Shown here: piece by piece, positions 18,361 to 26,996 of the stretch
Numbering within the stretch: the stretch's first letter is position 1
How the letters are laid out: the number at the start of each line of letters is the position of its first letter
Origin: Acidobacteriota bacterium
GTDB taxonomy: Bacteria; Acidobacteriota; Terriglobia; Bryobacterales; Bryobacteraceae
Reading direction: 5' to 3'
Assembly: GCA_018268835.1 (NCBI GenBank)
Contig: JAFDVU010000012.1
Coordinates: 1 to 63,697 of the forward strand
DNA length: 63,697 nucleotides
Made by a program: the position numbers and the translations under genes
Notes under the pieces: generated by a model
What the model was told of the DNA's origin: nothing
What the model saw: the letters and a program-made list of their open reading frames with translations, nothing else
Databases searched by the model: none

Positions 18361-18388
18361 CCTCGGCGCTCCCCCTTCGCGGTTTGGG

Positions 18389-18695
18389 TTATGTCCGGTT
18401 GCACACCGGCCCGTATTCAGATATCAGCCGATCCTGCCGGGACTGCCGCCCGGGCGGATCGCAAAAGCTCAAACACAAATCCCGTCGGCGACTGCAGGTG
18501 GTCGAGCAAGGCCCCCTGTATGTTGTCGGTCTGTCCGATATAGACCCATTCGCGCCGCCGGCGCGTTGGCGCGCACAGGCGGCGGCCACGGAAGGTTCCA
18601 GGTTCCGGGGATTTCTCAAATCGTGAGCCACTGCCAGCGCCGCGGGGGCGTGGACTTCGCCCGGGCGTGGTGGACGCCGCCGCTCTCCCCGGCAT
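18389..18695 (-). pseudogene. Frameshifted GIY-YIG-like short gene
   Basis: Minus-strand frames contain REWVYIGQTDNIQGALLDHL and SPTGFVFELL, resembling the core of GIY-YIG-type domains. That frame ends after RSARAAVPAG, while the adjacent frame continues RQSRQDRLISEYGPVCNRT to a TAA at 18389. The break lies within about 18447-18465, in a GC-rich CCGCCCGGGCGG tract. The N-terminal part (up to 18695) is not recognisable. Together with the following gene it forms a two-gene cassette with a proper Shine-Dalgarno between them, both members broken by indels in GC-rich tracts. The nuclease assignment is by motif only. Nothing further was found in 18696-18808. Confidence 0.4.
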
Positions 18696-18808
18696 CCGCC
18701 CTGCGCCAGCATGGCCCGGGTATGGTTTCAGCCGTATAACAGCGCCGTGAAAAGTCGGTGCGAGGGTACGGGTCGGGCGGAACGCGGCCTTCGTGGTAGG
18801 CTTCGGCC

Positions 18809-19366
18809 ATGGTGATGATATCGCTGCTGCGCGGGGTGAACATGGGGCCGCATCATCGCATCCGCATGGAGGCGCTGCGCGAGGTCTACGGCTCGCTCGG
18901 GTTCGCCGGCGCGCGCACTCTGCTGGCCAGCGGGAACGTGCTGTTCCACGTGGGCGCGCGCGAAAAGGCCCGCGCCGGCGCCCGCATCAAAGATGCCATC
19001 GACGCGGCGTTCGGGTTCCGCGTGGCCGTGATGCTGCGCACCGCGGCGGAGATGCGCGCGGTCGTGGCGGCGAGTCCGTTCGCGGCCCGCCCCGGTATCG
19101 ATCCCGCGAAGCTGGCGGTGACGTTTCTCGCCGCCGCGCCGGACCCGGCGGCTCGCGCGCGCCTCGCGGCAATCGCGGGCGTGCCCGAGGAAGTGCACGC
19201 CGGTGAGCGCGAACTCTACGTGTACTACCCCAACGGATTCTCTCAGGCGCAACTCGCCGACAAGATGCTGCGCCAGGCGCTGGGAGGAATGGTCACCACC
19301 AGCCGCAACTGGAATACGGTGGAGAAACTCGTCGCGCTGGCCGCGGAGATGGAAGCCGAGGGCTAG
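18809..19366 (+). CDS. DUF1697 family protein
   Basis: A 185-residue cytoplasmic protein that fits DUF1697 along its whole length: SLLRGVNMGPHHRIRMEALR at the start, ARTLLASGNVLFH in the middle and the C-terminal TTSRNWNTVEKLVALA. The family's function is not known. It is close to the family's usual length of about 180 residues. The start could also be the ATG two codons downstream. It stands alone, with the degraded cassette upstream on the other strand and the pirin gene 54 bp downstream. Confidence 0.88.
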   Translation: MVMISLLRGVNMGPHHRIRMEALREVYGSLGFAGARTLLASGNVLFHVGAREKARAGARIKDAIDAAFGFRVAVMLRTAAEMRAVVAASPFAARPGIDPAKLAVTFLAAAPDPAARARLAAIAGVPEEVHAGERELYVYYPNGFSQAQLADKMLRQALGGMVTTSRNWNTVEKLVALAAEMEAEG

Positions 19367-19420
19367 CCGCCCATCCGCCGCGAACTCTTTTCACATATAC
19401 TCTGCGGTAACGGAGGATGT

Positions 19421-20335
19421 ATGTCGCTGCGTCCCGTCAAGAGGGTGATTCAAGCCAAATCGACGATTGAAGGAGCCGGCGTGCATCTGCGCCGCGCCTT
19501 CGGCTTCCACAACACCGGCGAGTTCGACCCGTTCCTGCTGCTCGACGATTTTCGTAACGACGTGCCCGAGGATTACCTGGCCGGTTTCCCGTGGCATCCC
19601 CACCGCGGCATCGAGACCATCACCTACGTGCTGGCCGGAACCGTCGAACACGGCGACAGCATGGGCAACCGCGGCTCGATCGGCGCCGGGGACATTCAGT
19701 GGATGACCGCCGGCCGCGGCATTATCCACCAGGAGATGCCGAAGGGCGACGAAGCCGGCCGGATGCACGGCTTCCAGTTGTGGAGCAATCTGCCGGCATC
19801 GCTTAAGATGACCCCGCCGCGATACCAGGAGGTCAAATCGCCCGAAGTGCCGGAGGTCACCGATGACGACGGCACCCGGGTGCGCGTGGTCTGCGGCGAA
19901 TTCTGGGGAAAGCGCGGGCCGGTGGACTCGATCGCCTCGGACCCGATCTACCTCGATGTCAGCGTGCCGCCGGGCGCCAGGAGATCGCTGCCGGTCGAAA
20001 CCACGCGGCACTCCTTCGCCTACGTGTTTGCCGGCCAGGGGAAGTTCTGCAACGCGTCGGGCCCGCTTGCCGTGCCGACCGAGAGCGCGGGGTGGGCGGA
20101 TACCGCGCCGCCGGCGGACGCCGGCAACCGCTCGCTGATTCTGTTCGACAGCGGCGACGATGTCATGGTGCAGGCCGGCGACGAAGGCATCCGCTTCCTG
20201 CTGGTATCGGGCAAGCCGCTCGCCGAGCCGGTCGCGTGGTACGGCCCCATCGTGATGAACACGCAGGAGCAGTTGCGGCAGGCCTTCAGCGAACTCGAGC
20301 AGGGCACGTTCCTCAATCCGCGATCCGGTGAGTGA
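19421..20335 (+). CDS. Pirin-family bicupin protein
   Basis: A 304-residue pirin homologue. The N-terminal cupin has the metal-ligand motif PWHPHRGIETITYVL and a further ligand region GTVEHGDSMGN, then WMTAGRGIIHQEMP; the second cupin begins after about residue 175. The bacterial family includes quercetin 2,3-dioxygenases and redox-linked regulators; an iron-bound, cytosolic, oxidative-stress-related protein is the usual inference. Its length is typical. A GGAGG ribosome-binding site (CGGAGGAT) precedes the ATG. No partner gene indicates which activity applies. Confidence 0.92.
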   Translation: MSLRPVKRVIQAKSTIEGAGVHLRRAFGFHNTGEFDPFLLLDDFRNDVPEDYLAGFPWHPHRGIETITYVLAGTVEHGDSMGNRGSIGAGDIQWMTAGRGIIHQEMPKGDEAGRMHGFQLWSNLPASLKMTPPRYQEVKSPEVPEVTDDDGTRVRVVCGEFWGKRGPVDSIASDPIYLDVSVPPGARRSLPVETTRHSFAYVFAGQGKFCNASGPLAVPTESAGWADTAPPADAGNRSLILFDSGDDVMVQAGDEGIRFLLVSGKPLAEPVAWYGPIVMNTQEQLRQAFSELEQGTFLNPRSGE

Positions 20336-20370
20336 AATCCGTTATGCTTTAGGCCGGACGCAATACCGCG

Positions 20371-21639
20371 ATGACCGACCTCTACCGGATGATGCCGCCG
20401 GACGCAGTGAAAATCCTGCTGGTCCTGTTCCTCTCCTTCCTGATGGGGCTGGAGCGCGAAGAGCATCACGCCGGCGGTGACACTTACTCTTTCGGCGGAG
20501 TCAGGACGTTTCCGTTAATCGGTCTGATCGGCTACTCCGTGGCCCTGTTTTCCGGCGGGCAGGCACTGCCGGTCACACTCGGACTCGCGGTGGTGGGCGC
20601 CTTCCTAACGCTGTCCTACCGCCACAAGCTGTCGGCTTCCGGCAAGGCAGGGGTCACCAGCGAGATGTCCGCGCTGAGTACCTACCTGGTCGGCGCGCTG
20701 GTGTATCGCGACCAGCTCTGGATCGCGACCACCATCACGGTGGCCGGCGTCCTGCTGCTGGAACTGAAGACGGCGCTCGAAGGACTCACCACGCGCATCG
20801 CGCCGGAGGAGATCCTCACCTTCACGAAATTCCTGGTGTTGACCGCGGTCATCCTACCGGTGGTGCCGGACCAGACCTTCGGGCCGTTCCAGATCAACCC
20901 GTTCCGCTCGTGGCTGGTGGTGGTGGCGGTGAGCGCCGTCTCCTACGGCAGTTACCTGGTGCAGAAAGCGACCCGGGGGCAGGGCGGAGTGATCGTGGCC
21001 GCCACGCTGGGCGGCGCGTATTCGTCCACCGTGACTACCCTGGTGCTGGCCAGGCGGGCGAAACAGGAGGACCGTCCCCACCTGTTTTCGGGAGGCATCC
21101 TGATCGCGTCCGGTGTCATGTATGCGCGGCTGGTCCTGCTGGTGACGCTGTTCAACCGCTCCCTGACCCAGACGCTGGCGGCGCCGTTTCTCGTGCTGGC
21201 GGTGGGCGGCATCGCGGCTGGATGGATCTGGACGCGCGTGCCGGATGGCACGTCGGGAGGGTTCCAGCGCAAGTTCGAGCCGAAAAATCCGCTCGAACTG
21301 CGCGCCGCCTTTCTCTTCGGCGCGCTGTTTCTCGCCATGATCGTCGCCACTCACCTGGTGGTGACCTATCTCGGCCAGGCAGGCGCCTACACGCTGGCCG
21401 GACTGATGGGCGTGACCGACGTGGACCCGTTCATCATGGGGATGACGCAATCGGCCGGACGCGCGACGACGCTCTCCGTCGCCTCCACCGCGATCCTGAT
21501 CGCCGCCGCCAGCAACAACGTGGTGAAGGGGATTTACGCTTTCACGCTGTGCGATCGCAAGACCGGGTTGCAGAGCCTGGTGCTGCTGGTGTTGCTGGCG
21601 GTCGCCGGCCTGGTGCCGCTATTCTGGCTGCTGGGTTAG
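20371..21639 (+). CDS. MgtC/SapB and DUF4010 domain membrane protein
   Basis: A 422-residue integral membrane protein. The N-terminal third matches MgtC/SapB (FLSFLMGLEREEHH, GGVRTFPLIGLIGYSVALFSGG, with the conserved Arg and Glu positions) and the remainder is DUF4010 (LTAVILPVVPDQTFGPFQINPF, GQGGVIVAATLGGAYSSTVTTL). About twelve hydrophobic segments can be seen. Such proteins are found widely in soil bacteria; the role in ion homeostasis is suggested by the MgtC link but the transport activity is unproven. It ends just before a long inverted repeat. Confidence 0.9.
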   Translation: MTDLYRMMPPDAVKILLVLFLSFLMGLEREEHHAGGDTYSFGGVRTFPLIGLIGYSVALFSGGQALPVTLGLAVVGAFLTLSYRHKLSASGKAGVTSEMSALSTYLVGALVYRDQLWIATTITVAGVLLLELKTALEGLTTRIAPEEILTFTKFLVLTAVILPVVPDQTFGPFQINPFRSWLVVVAVSAVSYGSYLVQKATRGQGGVIVAATLGGAYSSTVTTLVLARRAKQEDRPHLFSGGILIASGVMYARLVLLVTLFNRSLTQTLAAPFLVLAVGGIAAGWIWTRVPDGTSGGFQRKFEPKNPLELRAAFLFGALFLAMIVATHLVVTYLGQAGAYTLAGLMGVTDVDPFIMGMTQSAGRATTLSVASTAILIAAASNNVVKGIYAFTLCDRKTGLQSLVLLVLLAVAGLVPLFWLLG

Positions 21640-21663
21640 CCGCGGTACGAAAATGAAGCCGCG

Positions 21664-21736
21664 GTGGACCCGGTTGGTCCACGAGTTTCCCGTAAGTTGC
21701 TGAAAAATGGTTGAACATTGGACCAACCGGGTCCAC
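21664..21736. repeat. Perfect 18-bp inverted repeat, 37-nt loop, followed by T-run
   Basis: GTGGACCCGGTTGGTCCA at 21664-21681 is repeated in exact reverse complement at 21719-21736. The loop is 37 nt. GGCGTTTTTC follows the second arm, so on the plus strand it could act as a terminator for the MgtC-like gene, though the loop is longer than usual. It could equally be a dispersed palindromic repeat. Confidence 0.7.
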
Positions 21737-21833
21737 GGCGTTTTTCAAAATCACGCATAGCCCGATTGTCAAGCCACCGGACCGGGCCTGCTGCGATAGA
21801 ATCACGGAAGTCGCCCGAGGGGCGGGGGAAACC

Positions 21834-23123
21834 ATGAACAACGAATCGAAGAAACCGGAACGGCGTGAATTTCTCAAGACGGCGGGGGCGGCGATCGCTG
21901 CCGGCTTCCCCGCGATCATTTCGGCCCAGAGCGTCACCAACGCGATCAAGGTGGGGCTGGTGGGCTGCGGCGGACGCGGCACGGGAGCGGCCTCGCAGGC
22001 GCTCACCGCCGACGATTACGCCGAGCTGATCGCGGTCGCGGATATTGACCAGGAGCAGATCGATCACAGCCTCGCATCGCTCAAGCGCATCAGCAAAATC
22101 GCGGATCGCGTGAAGGTGGAGCAGGCGGCGCAGCACGTCGGGCTGGACGGCTTCCAGAAGGTCATCGACAGCAAGGTGGACGTGGTGCTGCTGGCCACGC
22201 CGCCGGGATTCCGTCCCCTGCACCTGGCCACGGCCATCAACGCCGGCAAGCACGTGTTCTGCGAGAAGCCGGTTTCCACCGACGCGCCGGGCATCCGCAG
22301 CGCGCTGGCCAGCGCGGAACTGGCGGCGAAGAAGAACCTTTCCCTCATGGCCGGCTTCTGCTGGCGCTACAACAACATGATCGAAGAGACCTTCCAGCAG
22401 ATGGAGAACGGCGCCATCGGGAAGACCGTAGCCTACTACGCCACGTACTACACCAACCCGGTGAAGCCGATGCCGCCGGCAAGTACCCGGCCGGCGGGGA
22501 TGAGCGACGTCGAGTGGCAGATCCGCAACTGGTACAACTTCGTCTGGCTCTGCGGCGACAGCCTGGTGGAGCAGGCGGTGCACAGCGCGGACAAGATCGC
22601 CTGGGCGATGCACGACGAACCGCCGGAGAGCTGTGTCGCGGTGGGCGGGCGCACGATTCCGGCCGAGGGCGGCAACATCTACGACCACTTCGAGGTCAAC
22701 TACATCTACCCCAACGGCGTGCGCGCCTTCCTCGCCAACCGGCAGATGGTGGGCTGCTATAACGAAAACTCCGACTACATCCTGGGCACCGACGGCACCT
22801 GCACCATCGGGCGCGGGCCGCGTCCGCGCATCGAGGGCAAGAAGACCTGGACCTTCAGCGGGCAGCCCTACAACATGTACCAGAAAGAGCACGACGTGCT
22901 CTTCGCGGCCATCCGCAAGAACCAGCCGGTGAACAACGGCAAGCGCCTGGCCACCAGCACCATGCTGGCCATCATGGGCCGCATGGCGGCGTACACCGGC
23001 CAGCAGTTGACCTGGGAGCAGGCGTTGAATTCGCAGGAGCACCTCTACCCCGAGAACCTGGATTGGAAGGGCCGCCTGGAAGTGAAGCCGCGCGCCGAAC
23101 CGGGCGTGACCAAATTCTTCTAG
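21834..23123 (+). CDS. Tat-exported Gfo/Idh/MocA-family oxidoreductase
   Basis: A 429-residue NAD(P)-type sugar oxidoreductase. The N-terminus ERREFLKTAGAAIAAG is a Tat signal; the Rossmann motif IKVGLVGCGGRGTGAA follows at about residue 40, and the family EKP motif occurs in HVFCEKPVSTD. The C-terminal alpha/beta domain contains GDSLVEQAVHSADKIAWAM with the conserved His. The start ATG at 21834 follows GGCGGGGGAA. Export of a folded, cofactor-loaded dehydrogenase fits members that act on glycans outside the cytoplasm; the substrate is not determinable. The next gene starts 2 bp after its stop, indicating one transcript. Confidence 0.93.
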   Translation: MNNESKKPERREFLKTAGAAIAAGFPAIISAQSVTNAIKVGLVGCGGRGTGAASQALTADDYAELIAVADIDQEQIDHSLASLKRISKIADRVKVEQAAQHVGLDGFQKVIDSKVDVVLLATPPGFRPLHLATAINAGKHVFCEKPVSTDAPGIRSALASAELAAKKNLSLMAGFCWRYNNMIEETFQQMENGAIGKTVAYYATYYTNPVKPMPPASTRPAGMSDVEWQIRNWYNFVWLCGDSLVEQAVHSADKIAWAMHDEPPESCVAVGGRTIPAEGGNIYDHFEVNYIYPNGVRAFLANRQMVGCYNENSDYILGTDGTCTIGRGPRPRIEGKKTWTFSGQPYNMYQKEHDVLFAAIRKNQPVNNGKRLATSTMLAIMGRMAAYTGQQLTWEQALNSQEHLYPENLDWKGRLEVKPRAEPGVTKFF

Positions 23124-23125
23124 AC

Positions 23126-24148
23126 ATGCGAAGCCGATTCCTCAGCGCGGCGGCGGCCCTCTTCCTGGCTGCCGCCGCGGCACACCACTCCCACGCGGCG
23201 GTCGATTCCGGCGAACGCGCCGCGGTACAACGCATTCACGATCGCATCGCGGCCAGGAAGCAGCACACCGCCGCGACTCCGTACAAGGTCACGGTCCCCA
23301 ACACCATGGTCTCCTACGACCTCGTTCCGATTCCGGCGGGCGAATTCGAAATGGGGTCGCCGCGCAAGAAGGACGAGCAGCCGGTCCACAAGGTGAAGGT
23401 CGATGCCTTCTGGATGCAGGCGCACGAAGTGACGTGGGACGAGTATCGCCTCTTCATGTTCGCTTCTCAGAGCGGCGAGACGGGCGCGCCGGACGAAACC
23501 GTGGACGCGGTCAGCCGCCCCACCAAACCGTACGTCGAGATGAGTTTCGGAATGGGGATCAACGGATACCCGGCGATCAGCATGACGCAGCACGCGGCCA
23601 ACAAGTACGCCGAGTGGCTGAGCGCGAAGACCGGCGAGTTCTACCGCCTGCCCACCGAAGCCGAATGGGAGTACGCCTGCCGCGCCGGCACGACCACCGC
23701 GTACTTCTTCGGCGACGACGCCTCCAAACTCGGCGACTACGCCTGGTACGCCGCCAACAGCCAGGGCAAGTACCAGAAGGTCGAAACCAAAAAACCGAAT
23801 CCCTGGGGCCTGTTCGATATGCTCGGTAACGTGATGGAGTGGACGCTCGATGGCTACGCTCCCTACCAGGCGGGCGAGCAGACCGACCCGTGGGTGAAGG
23901 CCAAGGGGCCGTATCCGCACGCGGTGCGCGGCGGCTCCTGGAACGATCCGCCGGACGTCTTGCGCTGCGCCGCGCGCGTCCCTTCCGACCCGGACTGGAA
24001 GCAGCAGGACCCGCAATTGCCCAAGAGCATCTGGTACATGACGGACGCGCAGTGGCTGGGTTTCCGGCTGGTGCGTCCGGCGCGGATTCCCACCGCCCAG
24101 GAAATGTATCGCTACTGGAACAGCGGCGTGGAGCATGACGAGCAGTAG
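23126..24148 (+). CDS. Exported FGE-sulfatase-fold protein lacking catalytic cysteines
   Basis: A 340-residue protein with a signal peptide (about 1-25) and a formylglycine-generating-enzyme (SUMF1) domain from about residue 65: VPIPAGEFEMGSP, VTWDEYRLF, YRLPTEAEWEYACRAGT, NPWGLFDMLGNVMEWT and GFRLVRP. In true FGE two cysteines follow the GGS motif; here it reads GGSWNDPPDVLRCAAR, so both catalytic cysteines are missing and only the structural one in RCAAR remains. It is therefore unlikely to be a sulfatase activator and may bind ligand or carry another activity. It sits between the Gfo/Idh gene (2 bp) and the ApbE gene (14 bp overlap), so it is probably co-expressed with both. Confidence 0.9.
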   Translation: MRSRFLSAAAALFLAAAAAHHSHAAVDSGERAAVQRIHDRIAARKQHTAATPYKVTVPNTMVSYDLVPIPAGEFEMGSPRKKDEQPVHKVKVDAFWMQAHEVTWDEYRLFMFASQSGETGAPDETVDAVSRPTKPYVEMSFGMGINGYPAISMTQHAANKYAEWLSAKTGEFYRLPTEAEWEYACRAGTTTAYFFGDDASKLGDYAWYAANSQGKYQKVETKKPNPWGLFDMLGNVMEWTLDGYAPYQAGEQTDPWVKAKGPYPHAVRGGSWNDPPDVLRCAARVPSDPDWKQQDPQLPKSIWYMTDAQWLGFRLVRPARIPTAQEMYRYWNSGVEHDEQ

Positions 24149-25103
24149 CCGCCGCGCCGCTTACCTGGCCGTCTCACTGGTGTGGACCGCGTGCGCGGGC
24201 CAACCCCGCCTCTTCGAAGCGGTGGAGCCGCACATGGGCACGCTGGTCCGCATCCGCCTGTACGCGGAAGGCGAGGAACAGGCCGCGCCGGCGATGCACG
24301 CCGCGTTCGCGCGTATCGCGGAGGTGGACCGCGAACTCTCCGACTACCTGCCGGACAGCGAGGTGAACCGCCTGTGCCGCGCGCCGGCGGGGACTCCGGT
24401 CGCGGTGAGCGCGGATCTGTTTCGCGTGCTCGAAGCGTCGCAGGATCTCGCCGCGGAGAGCGGCGGGGAGTTCGACGTCACGCTGGGTCCGGTGATCCGG
24501 TTGTGGCGGCAGGCGCGTCGCGACGGCCTGATGCCTGCCGCGGACGCTCTGAAGGAGGCGCGCGCGCGCACCGGCTACGCGAAGATGCGGCTGGACGCGG
24601 GGGCGCGCACGGTCACGCTGGCGCAAGCCGGGATGCAACTGGATCTGGGCGCGATCGGCAAGGGCTACGCGGCCGATGCCGCGCTGGCCGTGCTGTGCGA
24701 GCGCGGCATTACGCGCGCGCTGGTGGCGGCGAGCGGCGACCTCGCGTTCGGCGATCCGCCGCCGGGACACGGCGGGTGGCGAATCGGGATCGACACGCGC
24801 GTGCTCGAACTGCGCAACGCGGCGGTCTCGACCTCGGGCGCCGCGCAGCAGCACGCGGACATCGGCGGGAAGCGCTACTCGCACATCATCGATCCGGCGA
24901 GCGGACTCGGGTTGACCGCGCCCATCACGGTGAGCGTGATCGCGCCGCGCGGGATCGAGTCCGATTCGCTATCGACGGCGGTGAGCGTGCTCGGCGCGGA
25001 GCGGGGGCTGAAGCTGATCGCGAAACGGCCGCACACGGCGGCGCTGATTGCCGGCGGCGGGCGGGTGATCGCATCGCCGGGATGGCCGGGAGAAAAGAGA
25101 TGA
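24135..25103 (+). CDS. apbE: FAD:protein FMN transferase (ApbE family)
   Basis: A 322-residue ApbE-type flavin transferase, which attaches FMN covalently to Thr or Ser of periplasmic or membrane redox proteins using FAD and Mg. Visible motifs are PHMGTLVRIRLY, ELSDYLPDSEVNRL, GGEFDVTLGPV, LDLGAIGKGYAADAAL, and the late THIIDP-like SHIIDPASG. The N-terminal hydrophobic stretch ends in WTACAG, a possible lipobox. It overlaps the FGE-like gene by 14 bp and the PQQ-dehydrogenase start by 4 bp. No RNF/NQR subunit or flavinylated FMN-binding protein is nearby, so its target is unknown. Confidence 0.93.
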   Translation: MTSSSRRAAYLAVSLVWTACAGQPRLFEAVEPHMGTLVRIRLYAEGEEQAAPAMHAAFARIAEVDRELSDYLPDSEVNRLCRAPAGTPVAVSADLFRVLEASQDLAAESGGEFDVTLGPVIRLWRQARRDGLMPAADALKEARARTGYAKMRLDAGARTVTLAQAGMQLDLGAIGKGYAADAALAVLCERGITRALVAASGDLAFGDPPPGHGGWRIGIDTRVLELRNAAVSTSGAAQQHADIGGKRYSHIIDPASGLGLTAPITVSVIAPRGIESDSLSTAVSVLGAERGLKLIAKRPHTAALIAGGGRVIASPGWPGEKR

Positions 25104-26968
25104 AGGGAATGACTGTCGGGAGGGCCGCGATTTCGGCCGCCGCGCTGGCGGCGTGTCTCTGCGCGCAGGACCACACCACGTGGAGCGACTACGCGGGCGC
25201 GCCGGACTCGGCGCAGTACACCGCGCTGCGGCAGATCGACCGTACGAATGTCGGGCGTCTACAGGTGGCGTGGACGTACCCGATCGGCGACGGGAAAAAG
25301 TACTTCTTCAATCCGCTGGTGGTGGACGGCACGATGTTTGTGCTGGCCCGGAACAACTCGCTCGCCGCGCTCGACGCGGCCACCGGGAAAGAGATCTGGA
25401 CGTGGTCGCCGCCCGAGGAAATCACGGTCATCACATCGCGCGGCATCAATTACTGGGAGAGTAAAGACCGCAAGGACCGCCGCCTGCTGTTCGCCGCCAA
25501 CCACTACCTGCGCGCGATCGACGCGCGCACGGGGAAGCCGATTCCGTCGTTCGGAGTCAACGGGCGCGTGAATCTGAAGGAAGGGCTGGGGCGCGATCCC
25601 GCGACATTCAAACTGGCGCAGTCCACCACGCCCGGACGCGTCTTCGAAGACCTGCTGATTCTGGGTTCGGCGACGAACGAAGGCTACGGCTCCGCGCCGG
25701 GCGACATCCGCGCGTTCGACGTGCGCACGGGAAAACTGGTGTGGAGCTTCCACACGATTCCGCATCCCGGCGAGTACGGCTACGACACCTGGCCGAACGA
25801 CGCGTGGCAGCGGGTGGGCGGCGCCAACGTGTGGGGCGAGATGACGCTGGACGTGAAGCGCGGCATCCTCTACGCGCCCACGGCGAGCCCCAAGTACAAT
25901 TTTTACGGCGCGGACCGCCACGGCGCCGACCTGTTCGGCGATTGCCTGCTGGCGCTCGACGCGCGCACCGGCAAGCGCCTCTGGCATTTCCAGATGGTGC
26001 ACCACGATATCTGGGATTACGACGACGCGACCGCGCCGAAACTGCTCACCGTGCGGCACAACGGCAGGATGGTGGACATCGTGGCGCAGGTGAGCAAGCA
26101 GGGCTTCCTGTGGGTATTCGACCGCGTGACCGGCGAACCGCTCTGGCCTATCGAGGAGCGCGCGGTGCCGCGCTCCGACATGCCGCTGGAAAGCCCGTGG
26201 CCCACACAGCCGTTCCCGGTGAAGCCGCCACCGTTCGCGCGCCAGAAGTTCACGCCGGACGATCTCAGCCCGTACCTCGACGCCGAAGAACGCGCGCGCT
26301 TCCGCGACGAACTGCTGAGCGCGCGCAACGAAGGGCTGTTCACGCCGCCGAGCACGCACGGCACGGTGCAGATGCCGGGGAATAACGGCGGCGCCAACTG
26401 GGGCGGCGCGGCGGTGGATCCCGGGAAGGGGCGGCTCTACGTGGTGTCGAAGGATATGCCGTCGCTGCTGAAACTGGAGCGCGATCCCGCGCAGAAGGAT
26501 TCGGGCATCCCGGCGGATTCGCCGGAAGCGCGCTACGTGAGCGGGTTCAACTTCATGATCGCCAAGGACGGGGTTTCCCCGCTCGGTCCGCCGTGGACCA
26601 GTTTCACGGCGTACGATCTGAACGATGGCACGATCCTGTGGAAGGTCCCGCTGGGCGAAGTGCCGCACCTGGCGGCGAAGGGGATTCACGATACCGGCGT
26701 GCAGTATCCCAAGATCGGGCCGGTGGTCACCGCCACGGGGCTGATCTTCACGGGCGCTCGCGATAAAGAGGTGCGCGTGCTCGATGCGGATACCGGGAAA
26801 GTGTTGTGGCGGCATCGCGTGGATGCGGCGCTGGAGGGGATGCCCGCGGTGTACGAGGTGGGCGGGCGCGAGTACGTTGTATTCTGCGCGTCTGCGCAGG
26901 CGGGGCTGACTCCGTCCACGCAGGAGAAGATCGCGGGCGCGTACGTGGCGTTCGCGCTGCCGCGCTGA
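25100..26968 (+). CDS. Periplasmic PQQ-dependent dehydrogenase (quinoprotein)
   Basis: A 622-residue eight-bladed propeller quinoprotein. After a signal peptide come the HTTWSDYAGAPDSAQYTAL start and repeated tryptophan-docking motifs (LVVDGTMFVLARNNSLAALDAATGKEIW is one blade; others end GKLVWSFHT and GKRLWHFQM). HDIWDYDDATAPKL and MPGNNGGANWGGAAVDP are hallmarks of the glucose-dehydrogenase-like branch. There is no C-terminal cytochrome c domain, so electrons must go to a separate acceptor. The ATG at 25100 forms an ATGA overlap with the ApbE stop, behind GGGAG; ATG 25109 is an alternative. Substrate (sugar or alcohol) unknown. No PQQ biosynthesis gene is in the window. Confidence 0.93.
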   Translation: MKGMTVGRAAISAAALAACLCAQDHTTWSDYAGAPDSAQYTALRQIDRTNVGRLQVAWTYPIGDGKKYFFNPLVVDGTMFVLARNNSLAALDAATGKEIWTWSPPEEITVITSRGINYWESKDRKDRRLLFAANHYLRAIDARTGKPIPSFGVNGRVNLKEGLGRDPATFKLAQSTTPGRVFEDLLILGSATNEGYGSAPGDIRAFDVRTGKLVWSFHTIPHPGEYGYDTWPNDAWQRVGGANVWGEMTLDVKRGILYAPTASPKYNFYGADRHGADLFGDCLLALDARTGKRLWHFQMVHHDIWDYDDATAPKLLTVRHNGRMVDIVAQVSKQGFLWVFDRVTGEPLWPIEERAVPRSDMPLESPWPTQPFPVKPPPFARQKFTPDDLSPYLDAEERARFRDELLSARNEGLFTPPSTHGTVQMPGNNGGANWGGAAVDPGKGRLYVVSKDMPSLLKLERDPAQKDSGIPADSPEARYVSGFNFMIAKDGVSPLGPPWTSFTAYDLNDGTILWKVPLGEVPHLAAKGIHDTGVQYPKIGPVVTATGLIFTGARDKEVRVLDADTGKVLWRHRVDAALEGMPAVYEVGGREYVVFCASAQAGLTPSTQEKIAGAYVAFALPR

Positions 26969-26996
26969 ACGGCGCGCGTAGTACGATTGGGGCGTG

